Positions 33,348-41,301 of a stretch of 52,771 nucleotides of DNA are shown here, piece by piece. The notes beneath the pieces are model-generated. The model did no database searches, had not been told where the DNA came from, and was given only the letters and a program-made list of their open reading frames with translations. The number at the start of each line of letters is the position of its first letter. Positions within the stretch are counted from its first letter, which is position 1. The DNA comes from a virus, in IMG/VR virus record IMGVR_UViG_3300006810_000062, positions 1-52,771 of that record, one strand, 5' to 3'. The position numbers were made by a program, and so were the translations under genes.

Positions 33348-35011
33348 TACCAATCTCCCATAACATCTACTTGTTCATTGTCTTTAGTTTCAAAAGGATT
33401 GTCTATCTCTGACAACCTACCTGTATCAGTATCGTATAGTAAGTAACCTGCTACACCTGTTTCACCTGCATATCTATTCTTTAAGACTCTTACTGTGGTG
33501 GTGTTAGCTTGTACTTTGTCTTCTGCTTGCTGATCTCTTTCTAATCCTATAACTGCATCTGATATTTGAGCAATAGAATGAGAACCTCTCAACATAGATA
33601 AAGATATTTCTTTACCTTGCTCTTGTCCTTTATCTCCACTAGCTCTTCGTAAGTGAGATACAAGTAACATAGCACACCTAGTTTCTTCTACTAAAGAACG
33701 TAGCTTTGTCATTAGCTGATCTATATTACGTCTTTCATCTTCACCTTCTAAACCTGATACCAATATAGACAAGTGATCTATAAGTATAAACTTACAGTCC
33801 AAAGCCTTAACCATATACCTAACTCTGTTGAGTATCTCGTCAGTAGTTATAGAACCAAAATGATCGAAAGCAAAAAACCTACGACTACCTATTGTCTGTC
33901 TTTCAAACTCTCTCAACTGTTGCTCTGTATATTTTTTCCTAACTTCATTGATATATATTCTATCACTAGCTGCCACAGACATAAGATGAAAGGCAGTCTG
34001 CTTTATGTTTTCTTCTAATGAGAATACACCTACATTATGTTTGGTATTCTTTAGTAAATGAAACATAAGTTCTCTCATCAAACTAGACTTACCTGCACCT
34101 GTACCTGCAGTAAAGGTAATTAACTCTCCTGTTCTTATACCAAACAGTTTCTTATTTAAACCTTCATAAGGATACAAACAAGTTTCTACTTCTTCTTCTT
34201 TGTAAAGTCTATCACTTATGTCAGCTAAGTTGTAGATACCTGCAGGTGTGTAAGGTTTAGCTTCCCACCATAGTCTAGTAAACTCTTCTCGTTTATTCTG
34301 ACACAGATATTCATTGGCATCTTTTAGTTTTAAGTCTACTATCTTACATCTATTAGGCTCAAAGATTTGTGCTACTTGGTTGGCAGCTTTCTTTCCATGC
34401 TCGTCACTATCAAAACATATAACAATATTCTCAAATGAATTTAAGTATTCATAGCTAGACTTGATATCTTTTAATGCTGATTGACAACCACTCTTAATAG
34501 AAACTACTGACCACTTAGAACCTAACAGTTCATAAGCTGACATAGCATCTAACTCACCTTCACATATAGTAATATACTTTCCTCTTTGATTAAACTTATT
34601 CTGTCCAAACAAAGAACCTTTAGGAAAGTTTCCTTCTGTCATAAAAGATTTGTTCTCTATGTTACGTATCTTGTTTGCTACATGAGAACCAGTATTATCA
34701 TAGTAAGGATAGATATGTTTGATAGACTTACCTTGACTATCTCTTACCAACTGTACGTTAAAGAAGTCACACGTTTCTTTCTTGATCTTACGATCCAACA
34801 AAGGTTCTATGTTTCCTTTTGTAAAGTGATTGTGAACCACACCTTGAATAGGTGCTTGTCTTGGTGCTTGATCCATGTTTTTATTCCCTTTAAAATTATT
34901 ACATACAAAGCAATAGGTATTACCATCCTCATATAATACATTGCCATCTGAGGATTTGCAGTTATCACAGTATCCCCTACTGACTGCCTTCGACTTTTGT
35001 CCTTTTTCCAT
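33347..35011 (-). CDS. primase-helicase (T7 gp4-like)
   Basis: 554 residues from the ATG at 35011 (GAGG upstream); an ATG at 35050 lacks such a site. Zinc-binding primase domain: Cys15, Cys18, Cys34 and Cys37. TOPRIM: CEGELDAMS (Glu151) and CFDSDEHGKK (Asp201/Asp203). Helicase: Walker A TAGTGAGKSSL (301-311), Walker B KFILIDHLS (407-415), then SHLRRASGDKGQ. It unwinds DNA and makes primers for lagging-strand synthesis. Size equals T7 gp4 (566). Overlaps the following ORF by a few bases. Confidence 0.95.
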   Translation of the reverse strand: MEKGQKSKAVSRGYCDNCKSSDGNVLYEDGNTYCFVCNNFKGNKNMDQAPRQAPIQGVVHNHFTKGNIEPLLDRKIKKETCDFFNVQLVRDSQGKSIKHIYPYYDNTGSHVANKIRNIENKSFMTEGNFPKGSLFGQNKFNQRGKYITICEGELDAMSAYELLGSKWSVVSIKSGCQSALKDIKSSYEYLNSFENIVICFDSDEHGKKAANQVAQIFEPNRCKIVDLKLKDANEYLCQNKREEFTRLWWEAKPYTPAGIYNLADISDRLYKEEEVETCLYPYEGLNKKLFGIRTGELITFTAGTGAGKSSLMRELMFHLLKNTKHNVGVFSLEENIKQTAFHLMSVAASDRIYINEVRKKYTEQQLREFERQTIGSRRFFAFDHFGSITTDEILNRVRYMVKALDCKFILIDHLSILVSGLEGEDERRNIDQLMTKLRSLVEETRCAMLLVSHLRRASGDKGQEQGKEISLSMLRGSHSIAQISDAVIGLERDQQAEDKVQANTTTVRVLKNRYAGETGVAGYLLYDTDTGRLSEIDNPFETKDNEQVDVMGDW

Positions 35012-35201
35012 AATAGTATCCTCGTAAAGTTCCATCTCTTTCGTAAACATTTAATTTGTTATGTTCATTACTTGTCTTAAAACCTATAGCATTTATTAAA
35101 CCTTCTCTCCATATTAACCAATTAGGTTGTTCAATATTCTTTTCGATCTTATGTTCAGTATTATTAACAACATCTATATAATGTAAATTATATTCTATCA
35201 T
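34977..35201 (-). CDS. hypothetical small protein
   Basis: 74 residues, GGAG ribosome site, starting on the stop of the MazG-like gene (ATGA). It contains EYNLHYIDVVNNTEHKIEK, QPNWLIWREGLINAI and a basic end. Overlaps the primase start by 35 bases. Unrecognised; probably an early host-interaction or regulatory protein. Confidence 0.7.
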   Translation of the reverse strand: MIEYNLHYIDVVNNTEHKIEKNIEQPNWLIWREGLINAIGFKTSNEHNKLNVYERDGTLRGYYYGKRTKVEGSQ

Positions 35202-35527
35202 CTATGATCTCCTTCTCCAGACAAAGTATTTCTTTTCTGTCTACCTTCTAACTTAGCTATATTAACAGAACAAATAGTTTCAAGATTAGTACCAATTTCT
35301 TTGGCTAACATAGAACAATACCACATAACATCTCCAATTTCAAATGCTATATCTAATTTAGTTTTTTCTAATCCTTCTTTATCTGCTCCATCTCTTATTA
35401 ACTTCTTTACTTTACCTGCAACTTCTCCAGCTTCTGAAGTCATACCTAATGCTAAATACTCCATAGCTTTTTCATTAGGAAATATTGCAGTCTTGCTTGC
35501 TCTTTCTTGATAAGTTTTTAAGTCCAT
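35198..35527 (-). CDS. MazG-like nucleotide pyrophosphohydrolase
   Basis: 109 residues from the ATG at 35527 with GGAG inside the preceding gene's end (a start at 35575 would add 16 residues without a site). Motifs: MTSEAGEVAGKVKKLIRDG (E-x2-E-type metal ligands) and EIGDVMWYCSMLAKEIG, the MazG/dUTPase-like all-alpha NTP-PPase pattern. Hydrolyses NTPs or dNTPs to monophosphates; in phages thought to tune the nucleotide pool or ppGpp. Fits beside the reductase and nucleases. Confidence 0.85.
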   Translation of the reverse strand: MDLKTYQERASKTAIFPNEKAMEYLALGMTSEAGEVAGKVKKLIRDGADKEGLEKTKLDIAFEIGDVMWYCSMLAKEIGTNLETICSVNIAKLEGRQKRNTLSGEGDHR

Positions 35528-35532
35528 ATCTA

Positions 35533-35751
35533 TTACTCCATTCCTATTGTAGTTGGGTTGATTCCTTTGATCCAATCTTCTGCATATGATTCTGCTATCA
35601 TCTCATGATTAAAAAACATTGTATCTTTTATTTTACCTTTAACACATTTAAGCAACTCATATTTATCTTTATCAATAAAAGATAGAGTAGCACTACGATC
35701 TGCCCAAGGTCCTTGTCCAAAAAATTCTGATAGTAATTCCTTGTTAGACAT
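35533..35751 (-). CDS. hypothetical small early protein
   Basis: 72 residues from the ATG at 35751 (AGGAG seven bases upstream; an ATG at 35766 would put that sequence inside the coding region). It contains SEFFGQGPWADRSATLSFID, then a helical part and DWIKGINPTTIGME. Overlaps its upstream neighbour by 8 bases. Unknown function. Confidence 0.7.
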   Translation of the reverse strand: MSNKELLSEFFGQGPWADRSATLSFIDKDKYELLKCVKGKIKDTMFFNHEMIAESYAEDWIKGINPTTIGME

Positions 35752-35926
35752 CTCTGTACTCCTCATTTATTATGTTCATAGCAAACGATTCACTCTCACC
35801 TGTTCTATCGTCTGCTTCTTCTTTTGCTATTTGCTTTGCTTCTCTTGATGTATAACCCTCCTCTATGTATTGGTTGTATAGTTCCTTAAAAATTTTCTTT
35901 CTGTCTTTCTCCCATAGGTTCTGCAT
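35744..35926 (-). CDS. hypothetical small charged protein (60 aa)
   Basis: 60 residues from the ATG at 35926 with GGAG upstream; the longer frame to 35983 has no ribosome site. Highly charged, helical (KDRKKIFKELYNQYIEEGY, then SREAKQIAKEEADDRTGES). Unrecognised; likely an early protein-protein interaction factor. Confidence 0.7.
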   Translation of the reverse strand: MQNLWEKDRKKIFKELYNQYIEEGYTSREAKQIAKEEADDRTGESESFAMNIINEEYRDV

Positions 35927-36131
35927 AATTACTCTCCTTTTCTGTTTGATGCAGATAGATATTATATGAATATAAAAATTCATTTATATCTTCTATTGAT
36001 ACATTATATATTGGTTGTTTAGATACTGATTCTATAAAACCTTTATCAAAAGATTTTATTTCTTTATGATTATTATATTTATATATCATAATAATACACC
36101 ATGAAAAAAGAAAAATATAATAATAATACAA
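35886..36131 (-). CDS. small protein with N-terminal hydrophobic segment
   Basis: 81 residues if started at 36131; a second ATG at 36089 gives 67. No clear ribosome site for either. The N-terminus is aromatic and hydrophobic (MYYYYIFLFSWCIIMIYKY), which would be a membrane anchor if used; the rest is polar. Overlaps the next gene by 41 bases. Start uncertain, gene plausible. Confidence 0.5.
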   Translation of the reverse strand: MYYYYIFLFSWCIIMIYKYNNHKEIKSFDKGFIESVSKQPIYNVSIEDINEFLYSYNIYLHQTEKESNYAEPMGERQKENF

Positions 36132-36152
36132 GCTATGTAAGTTTCTATTCTA

Positions 36153-36341
36153 TCAGACAAGTTTAATCTCCCTAGCTTTCTCAGTATATTTTTCTATTGA
36201 TTTATTTATATGAGGACTTTCAATCTCATCTATCTTATCAATAGCTTCGTAGTGGTCAGTAGCTGATACTAAAAACGTCTGCTCAAACACTTCATATCCT
36301 ATAACTTCATATAGTTTTTTCTTTCTTTTTTTGTAAGCCAT
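36153..36341 (-). CDS. hypothetical small basic protein
   Basis: 62 residues, AAGGA upstream. Basic N-terminus (AYKKRKKKLYEVIGYEVFE), then a compact part ATDHYEAIDKIDEIES, resembling the small beta-alpha domains of phage accessory proteins. Preceded by a short promoter-like gap. Unknown function. Confidence 0.7.
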   Translation of the reverse strand: MAYKKRKKKLYEVIGYEVFEQTFLVSATDHYEAIDKIDEIESPHINKSIEKYTEKAREIKLV

Positions 36342-36364
36342 CTGTCATTCCTTTTAAAATTTAA

Positions 36365-36393
36365 ATTATATACTATATGTTATCATAAGTACA
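36365..36393 (-). promoter_or_regulatory. possible early promoter
   Basis: On the minus strand a perfect TATAAT (36365-36370) lies 24 bases before the ATG at 36341, in a short gap between genes. It shares the block ATAGTATATAAT with the promoter in front of the SSB, but no good -35 hexamer is present. Confidence 0.3.
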
Positions 36394-36630
36394 GTTCAAA
36401 TGACATGATGCTAGGTTAAAATCATTTTTATCTTTTAATTGATGGTCTATATTATCTTGTAGTTCATCTGCCACCTTCTTAATAATTGAAGGTGTAGCTT
36501 CTACTCTAGGTGGTATGTAATCTTCAGGAAAGAATAAACTAAAAGCTACCTTATGTTTGTAAGCTAACTGTCTAAACTGATATTCAATATCTACTATAGA
36601 TTTTTCCCATTCAGATTTATTATAACTCAT
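36373..36630 (-). CDS. hypothetical small protein
   Basis: 85 residues. NKSEWEKSIVDIEYQFRQLA, then VAFSLFFPEDYIPPRVEATP, and a C-terminal part with two cysteines (LASCHLNCTYDN). ATG overlaps the stop of the following-upstream ORF (ATGA). Unrecognised early gene. Confidence 0.7.
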   Translation of the reverse strand: MSYNKSEWEKSIVDIEYQFRQLAYKHKVAFSLFFPEDYIPPRVEATPSIIKKVADELQDNIDHQLKDKNDFNLASCHLNCTYDNI

Positions 36631-36791
36631 TTAAATACTCCTCCTAATTCTTTTATTAAACTTGATATCCTAGTCTCTAACATACTTATTGTAGTATGTA
36701 TGTGACCTGTATCCTCATCTTGTAGCATAGTTTTTAATATCTCTACCTCATCTATCAATGCTATTAGATGTATTGCTTTTGTATTTCTCAT
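36627..36791 (-). CDS. hypothetical small helical protein (54 aa)
   Basis: ATG at 36791 and TGA at 36627 overlap both neighbours by the ATGA rule, so the unit is tightly packed. The product is one or two amphipathic helices (HLIALIDEVEILKTMLQDED, then HTTISMLETRISSLIKELGG), likely a coiled coil. Unknown function. Confidence 0.6.
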   Translation of the reverse strand: MRNTKAIHLIALIDEVEILKTMLQDEDTGHIHTTISMLETRISSLIKELGGVFK

Positions 36792-36919
36792 GTTGTTTCC
36801 TTTCTAATAATTGTTTTATCCTTCTGTCTTTTCTTTGAGTTGTCTGTTTTCTTTAGAGATTTTTCCCAAGACCTAGAGGTACTATGTATCTTACCTCTAC
36901 CCTTTATTCCTTTAGACAT
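36788..36919 (-). CDS. small Lys/Arg-rich protein (43 aa)
   Basis: ATG at 36919 overlaps the upstream stop (TAATG); the TGA overlaps the next ATG (ATGA). 43 residues, about 40 percent Lys/Arg (GIKGRGKIHSTSRSWEKSLK, then KKTDNSKKRQKDK), suggesting nucleic acid binding. Unrecognised. Confidence 0.6.
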   Translation of the reverse strand: MSKGIKGRGKIHSTSRSWEKSLKKTDNSKKRQKDKTIIRKETT

Positions 36920-37110
36920 TATACATTCTCCATTTCACTTAAAAATAATACACCACCATAGTTACCCTCTCCATCTGCACTAACTTCCACAAGTACGTCT
37001 GCATACTTAGGCTTGGTTAGTTTGAATTGTGGAAAGCCATCTTCATTCTCTCCTAAGTAACTCTTTATCTTGAATCCCTCAAGTTGTTTATAGTAATTGT
37101 CCATATCCAT
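36919..37110 (-). CDS. hypothetical small protein
   Basis: 63 residues. YYKQLEGFKIKSYLGENEDG, then FPQFKLTKPKYADVLVEVSA, then a Gly-rich beta end (NYGGVLFLSEMENV). Looks like a small beta domain. Coupled to both neighbours by one-base overlaps. Unknown function. Confidence 0.7.
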   Translation of the reverse strand: MDMDNYYKQLEGFKIKSYLGENEDGFPQFKLTKPKYADVLVEVSADGEGNYGGVLFLSEMENV

Positions 37111-37370
37111 TATACTAACTCCTTTTTATATACTAAGTTCCAAGTTTCTTCCATCTCATCATCAAGATTTTCATCCTCAATAAATCCTAGTTGGTCTTGT
37201 ACGTATTGAGTACGACATTTTTCAAGTGTCCAAGCATCTGTAGTTTCTTCATCAAAGAATAATTGAGGTTGAAGTTCTTTCTTACTCTGACCTAATGCTT
37301 GGTAATAGAAAATATTAACCAATGCTTTTTTATATCGTGTCTCGTTGCTTACGTTCAATGCTATTGTCAT
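37110..37370 (-). CDS. hypothetical small acidic protein
   Basis: 86 residues, ending in an acidic stretch (LGFIEDENLDDEMEET). The N-terminal half is helical (YKKALVNIFYYQALGQSKKE). It overlaps the stop of the methyltransferase gene by one base, so the two are co-translated; a link to methylation is possible but unproven. Confidence 0.7.
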   Translation of the reverse strand: MTIALNVSNETRYKKALVNIFYYQALGQSKKELQPQLFFDEETTDAWTLEKCRTQYVQDQLGFIEDENLDDEMEETWNLVYKKELV

Positions 37371-38581
37371 TACACTCTCTCCTTTGTTTGATACATTTCA
37401 TGCCACGTTTCATCTAACTGTATGCCTTTGAGTATATGTGCAATCACATCAACTGTCCAACCATTACCAATCATCTTGTATCTTTGTGTCTTTGATACAT
37501 GGTTGGTATAATTTTCTGGCATAGTTTGTAATCGTTCACACTCTAAAGGTGTCAGCTTTCTCCAACCATAATCATTTTGATTAACTACTACGTCATCTTT
37601 TTGTACAGTCGTAAGACAATTAGATATATTATCTTGTCTTGCTTCTAACTTAGTAGTGAAAGGTAAGTCTAGTTGGTTATCTTTTCGTATACCATTCTCA
37701 TCTAGTCTACGATTAACTACTCTAGCTATGGCAACCTTTGGTTCTCTATGTCCACCTTGCATGGTAGTTAGAGTAGGTGCTTTACCTTCAGCAGAGTAAA
37801 CTCTTTTGATGCTATCATGCCCTCTTATATCAGCACTACCCACCCTAATTAAACCTTCCTTAGATACAGTTGGATTAGGTTTCTTTACAAAGGTAGGTAT
37901 CTGTCCTTTCCACATAGTAGCAGTAAGACAATTAGCTTTATCATCTTCAACTGATTTAACTCTATCTCCTCTTGGTTTACCTCCCCAATTATTAACTAAG
38001 TAATTAGGTACATCTCCAAAAGGTAAGTCATCTAATATATCTTTAAGCATGATACCTTTATCTTTAGGTTGTGATATATTCATAGGAACATATTCATCAT
38101 TAACTAATTGAGCAAACCAATACAATCTATTTCTAGATTGAGCAGATAGTAAAGATGAATTAATAAGTATAGGTTCTACTCCCATATATTTTGATATGAT
38201 ATCTTGAGATTCCTTTTTCATTCTTACATTCTCAAGTAATACATACTTAGGTTTAACTACATCTCTTAACCTAATAAAATCAAAGAATAGTTTTGATCTA
38301 GGATCATCAAAGTTTAATTGCTTACCACTAAAGCTGAAGCCTTGACATGGACTACCACCTATCATTAAGTCTATATCCCAATATTTAATTTCATACTCAT
38401 CAAGTTCAGTAATATCTCCTAACTGTCTTGTATTAGGAAAGTTTGCTTGAGTTACTTGGATAGCATACTTATCTATCTCACTTGCATAATAAGTATTTTC
38501 TTTACCATTAAAAGTAATACCTAATTTTTGTAATGCTAATTGACCACAACTAGCACCATCGAAACAACTTAGTACATTCAT
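37370..38581 (-). CDS. DNA (cytosine-5) methyltransferase
   Basis: 403 residues. The ordered C5-MTase motifs are present: I (NVLSCFDGASCG, 2-13), IV with the catalytic Cys79 (GGSPCQGFSFSG), VI (LLENVR, 115-120), VIII (QSRNRLYWF, 148-156), a target-recognition region at about 170-350, IX (RKLTPLECERLQTMPENY) and X (MIGNGWTVDVIAHIL). No restriction endonuclease partner is visible. It may protect phage DNA against host restriction; its target sequence cannot be read from the protein. Confidence 0.93.
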   Translation of the reverse strand: MNVLSCFDGASCGQLALQKLGITFNGKENTYYASEIDKYAIQVTQANFPNTRQLGDITELDEYEIKYWDIDLMIGGSPCQGFSFSGKQLNFDDPRSKLFFDFIRLRDVVKPKYVLLENVRMKKESQDIISKYMGVEPILINSSLLSAQSRNRLYWFAQLVNDEYVPMNISQPKDKGIMLKDILDDLPFGDVPNYLVNNWGGKPRGDRVKSVEDDKANCLTATMWKGQIPTFVKKPNPTVSKEGLIRVGSADIRGHDSIKRVYSAEGKAPTLTTMQGGHREPKVAIARVVNRRLDENGIRKDNQLDLPFTTKLEARQDNISNCLTTVQKDDVVVNQNDYGWRKLTPLECERLQTMPENYTNHVSKTQRYKMIGNGWTVDVIAHILKGIQLDETWHEMYQTKERV

Positions 38582-38603
38582 TATGTTATCTCCTCTCAGT
38601 TAA

Positions 38604-38627
38604 TATATGGGTTGCTAAGGTATACAT
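38604..38627 (-). repeat. 24-bp junction element, copy A
   Basis: Shares the core ATGTATACCTTAGCAACC (minus strand) with copies B, C and D. It overlaps the stop codon of the 213-aa gene and ends 22 bases before the methyltransferase ATG. Read as codons it opens a mini-ORF MYTLATHILTERR that ends within the next gene's ribosome site. Confidence 0.8.
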
Positions 38628-39268
38628 TACTTAGTATCTATATATACTCTTAAGCATTTAGATTTATCAATAGGTTGTCCTCTATCATATTTTCTCCAAC
38701 CTTCTGACTGTTTAGTTTCTTCATCAAGATACTGACCTCTTACTCTCATCTTGTAGCTATCTTTATTTAAGTAAGCTTTCATATTGTCAACTAATGATTT
38801 ACCAAAAGAATTATTAGGTATTTCACTAAACATTTTTTTATCTCCTTTAATTCCTAGAAGATCATTAGCTATTCTATATTGAGTTTTCCAATACTCTGCA
38901 TTGTCTACTTCCTTTTGATGTTTTTCTTGCAACTTAAATATGTGTTTATCTTTTACATCACAGTTGTCAAACATGATTGCATACACCTCACGTAAGTTGT
39001 CATACTTCTGTTGAAGTTTTTCTCTCTCATCTAAATCATCTACAGAAGATACAAAGTTATCCTCTGCAAGTTTCTTATAATATTTAACCTTGTCCATCAT
39101 TTTAATAAATGCTCTTATCAAATGTTGAAAGTCCATATGTGATATAGGTATATCTTTACCATCTGCTTCTGAATAATATGTCTTATAGTTTAAGTCATAC
39201 ATATCACTTGCTAGTTTGCCACTAGTTGTAGTTGCTCCTAGCATTTGTACTATTCTATGTATCTTCAT
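38627..39268 (-). CDS. hypothetical protein, coiled-coil middle
   Basis: 213 residues. N-terminal part GATTTSGKLASDMYDLNYKT, then a long charged helical segment (about 55-135, including EREKLQQKYDNLREVYAIMF) likely to form a coiled coil, and a C-terminal domain. AAGGAG before the ATG. Unrecognised; among the larger early genes, placed before the junction element and the methyltransferase. Confidence 0.75.
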   Translation of the reverse strand: MKIHRIVQMLGATTTSGKLASDMYDLNYKTYYSEADGKDIPISHMDFQHLIRAFIKMMDKVKYYKKLAEDNFVSSVDDLDEREKLQQKYDNLREVYAIMFDNCDVKDKHIFKLQEKHQKEVDNAEYWKTQYRIANDLLGIKGDKKMFSEIPNNSFGKSLVDNMKAYLNKDSYKMRVRGQYLDEETKQSEGWRKYDRGQPIDKSKCLRVYIDTK

Positions 39269-39270
39269 AT

Positions 39271-39528
39271 CTATACTCCTTCATTTAGATTAGCTTCTTT
39301 AAGAATGTAATCTCTAGCAAATGGTTTATATCCTTCTCCAAATTGGATACCTATTTCATTTACTATATCATTCATTCCCCAACCTCTAACTTTAGGATTA
39401 CTTTTTCCCAAAGCTTGTAGCCTTTGTATCTCCTTCATCATATCGACTACGTTATCTTGATAGTCGATAGGTAAAGGTGCTATTGGTTTTACTGTTACAT
39501 CATACAACCATTTTTGTTTCTCATCCAT
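39271..39528 (-). CDS. hypothetical small protein
   Basis: 85 residues, AAAGG upstream. It contains YDVTVKPIAPLPIDYQDNVV, then MKEIQRLQALGKSNPKVRGW and GEGYKPFARDYILKEAN. Unrecognised; two bases from the following gene start. Confidence 0.7.
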   Translation of the reverse strand: MDEKQKWLYDVTVKPIAPLPIDYQDNVVDMMKEIQRLQALGKSNPKVRGWGMNDIVNEIGIQFGEGYKPFARDYILKEANLNEGV

Positions 39529-39698
39529 TAATGTTTTCCTTTCACAATAAATATTGTTAGTGTTGCACCTACTCCAAGTGATAGGTAATTTACAAGTAAT
39601 GCAATTAAATCTATATCATATGATATCAATTCAAATGTTCTATAGAACATAAAAGAACATGCCAATAATAAAAATATTAAAGATGTTTTAGTTATCAT
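39528..39698 (-). CDS. small two-TM membrane protein (56 aa)
   Basis: Start set at the ATG at 39698, which has GGAG upstream (an ATG at 39725 lacks it). Two transmembrane helices (about 4-22, KTSLIFLLLACSFMFYRTF, and 31-51, LIALLVNYLSLGVGATLTIF) and a basic end. Probable inner-membrane early protein; holin-like topology but in the early region, so superinfection exclusion is a possible role. Confidence 0.65.
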   Translation of the reverse strand: MITKTSLIFLLLACSFMFYRTFELISYDIDLIALLVNYLSLGVGATLTIFIVKGKH

Positions 39699-39975
39699 AA
39701 TTAAATCTCCATTCATCAGTTGCATCTATTAGTTTTGGTTTTACTTCCATAATATCTTTTATGTAAGCATCTCCATATTCCCAACTATCATATGTCATAG
39801 GTGATTTACAAGCAGTATACCATCTTGCATATGGATTTTTCTTTTCATTATCTTTAGTTTGATATGTCTTTAATATCTTCCATTCAAAATACATACCATT
39901 GTTAGGGTTATCAATTCTATAGGTAGCATAACTGCTACCTATTTCTTTAGTCTTTCCAAAAGAATTTTTAGCCAT
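39688..39975 (-). CDS. hypothetical small protein
   Basis: 95 residues, GGGAG upstream. Beta-rich with many aromatics: SSYATYRIDNPNNGMYFEWK, then YARWYTACKSPMTYDSWEYG, then DATDEWRFNYDN. Unrecognised. Overlaps the membrane protein gene by 11 bases. Confidence 0.7.
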   Translation of the reverse strand: MAKNSFGKTKEIGSSYATYRIDNPNNGMYFEWKILKTYQTKDNEKKNPYARWYTACKSPMTYDSWEYGDAYIKDIMEVKPKLIDATDEWRFNYDN

Positions 39976-39976
39976 A

Positions 39977-40207
39977 TTATTTTACTCCCTTTCTAGTAAA
40001 TCTTCCACTTGATCTATCTCTATTAACTAAAAGATATCTAAAGTTATGTGATACTGATCCAATAGGTTTACCATATCTTTTAGTAGTTCTGTGAAAATAT
40101 AATCCTTGAGTAGGAACAGTTGGTATTGTATTTAATTTCTGCATATCATTCTCCATTGGTGTAGCAGTTGAGTTGTCATTGTTATTATTTGTATGTATAT
40201 AATTCAT
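39977..40207 (-). CDS. hypothetical small basic protein
   Basis: 76 residues, AAGGA upstream. Asn/Thr-rich N-terminus (HTNNNNDNSTATPMENDMQK) and a basic C-terminal part (GLYFHRTTKRYGKPIGSV, then RYLLVNRDRSSGRFTRKG) suggesting nucleic acid contact. Follows copy B of the junction element. Unknown function. Confidence 0.7.
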   Translation of the reverse strand: MNYIHTNNNNDNSTATPMENDMQKLNTIPTVPTQGLYFHRTTKRYGKPIGSVSHNFRYLLVNRDRSSGRFTRKGVK

Positions 40208-40242
40208 AATCGTTTTCCTTTTTAAGTTTAGTTTATATAATA

Positions 40243-40266
40243 TATATGGGTTGCTAAGGTATACAT
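40243..40266 (-). repeat. 24-bp junction element, copy B
   Basis: Identical to copy A over the whole 24 bases. It abuts the stop codon of the 58-aa gene (40267) and lies 36 bases before the ATG at 40207. As codons: MYTLATHIYYIN then stop. Confidence 0.8.
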
Positions 40267-40443
40267 CTAATAAAGATGTTGTTTAGTATCTTCATAATCT
40301 ACATAATTTCCTTTCTCCTTTTGCCATTGTTGAAATACTTTATTTAAATCATCAGTTGAATTAACTGTTATGTAAGTTAGTTCATCTGATGAAACTAAAT
40401 TATTATCATCATCGTATACGTCTAAATATAATGGGTTAGTCAT
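40267..40443 (-). CDS. small acidic protein (58 aa)
   Basis: ATG at 40443 with AAGGAG upstream, TAG at 40267. The product is acidic (LYLDVYDDDNNLVSSDELTY, then STDDLNKVFQQWQKEKG) and looks like a small beta-alpha domain. It fills the gap between the 192-aa gene and copy B. Unknown function; a DNA-mimic or inhibitor role is only a thought from its charge. Confidence 0.65.
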   Translation of the reverse strand: MTNPLYLDVYDDDNNLVSSDELTYITVNSTDDLNKVFQQWQKEKGNYVDYEDTKQHLY

Positions 40444-40455
40444 TTTATTTTCTCC

Positions 40456-41034
40456 TTAATTTAAGTATGTTAGATGTCTTAAGCTTACGTCATTAGCTGA
40501 ATGGTATTTCTTAGGATAAATTGTAGCTAAATATTCACACCAATTATTCCATAGGTATTCACAACCTCCAAGCTTATTACAAGTTGTAATATATAATTCA
40601 GCTTTATATCTTGCAGTTTCTATTAAGTTTCCATAGGTTTTAAAAGTTGAAGCTTTTAATCCAAACCTTTTAAGATTGTGTACATCTAAACATCCTATTT
40701 TACCAATACATAACTGCAATACAAAGCCACCTTTAACTAAATCTATACCATGTATTGATCTAATTAATAAAAGCTTATCTACTAAGCTTATTTCGTCATT
40801 AAATATGGTATCATATAATTCCTTTTTCATTTTGATTATTTGTTTATATGCTAGTCTTTTACTTCCATAAAGATATTTACTATCAATACCTTCAGCTTTT
40901 ACATCAAGCATATGTTCACCAATTTGTGACCAATCCTTTTGTATTGAAAGTAAAACCATTAAGAAAACTTTGACCATATTATTAGGATTTTTTCTTGCAA
41001 AGTTTTCTATTAATTTTTGATGTGTACTAAACAT
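40456..41034 (-). CDS. hypothetical protein with HhH-like segment
   Basis: 192 residues, AAAGGAG site. The region HGIDLVKGGFVLQLCIGKIG, then CLDVHNLKRFGL (about 94-127) resembles the helix-hairpin-helix of DNA glycosylases (V-K-x2-F-x-L-Q-L ... D-x-H), so a DNA-binding or base-excision-like fold is possible. The C-terminal part has Cys and Trp pairs (GGCEYLWNNWCEYL). The glycosylase catalytic Asp is not convincing; function open. Confidence 0.75.
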   Translation of the reverse strand: MFSTHQKLIENFARKNPNNMVKVFLMVLLSIQKDWSQIGEHMLDVKAEGIDSKYLYGSKRLAYKQIIKMKKELYDTIFNDEISLVDKLLLIRSIHGIDLVKGGFVLQLCIGKIGCLDVHNLKRFGLKASTFKTYGNLIETARYKAELYITTCNKLGGCEYLWNNWCEYLATIYPKKYHSANDVSLRHLTYLN

Positions 41035-41094
41035 TATTTCTCCTTTGTAAAATGTTAAGTTGGGTAAAGAACATTAGATGGTACATGGGTTCTT

Positions 41095-41301
41095 TTAATT
41101 CTTTAATGGTAAACCTAAACCATATTTATCCCATTCTAAATTATATTCTATTATTTCTTCATTAGTCATATTGTTATATTCATCATCAACAAAATTATAA
41201 TCTTCATCAACAGTACCTTCATCTTTATGTTCTAATCTTAATTCATGTAGATAATCTTGTTTACATTGTTCTTGGTATTCATCATTCTTTTTAATTAGCA
41301 T
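41095..41301 (-). CDS. hypothetical small acidic protein
   Basis: 68 residues, strongly acidic (EHKDEGTVDEDYNFVDDEYN) with a helical N-terminus. GGAAGG upstream. Overlaps the preceding gene by 11 bases. A 7-bp inverted repeat (AAAGAAC/GTTCTTT, 41066-41095) follows its end. Unknown function. Confidence 0.65.
   Translation of the reverse strand: MLIKKNDEYQEQCKQDYLHELRLEHKDEGTVDEDYNFVDDEYNNMTNEEIIEYNLEWDKYGLGLPLKN

Noticed and set aside
41066-41095. Terminator at the AAAGAAC/GTTCTTT hairpin
   Set aside because: On the transcribed minus strand the hairpin is not followed by a T-run, and its 7-bp stem is AT-rich and weak.
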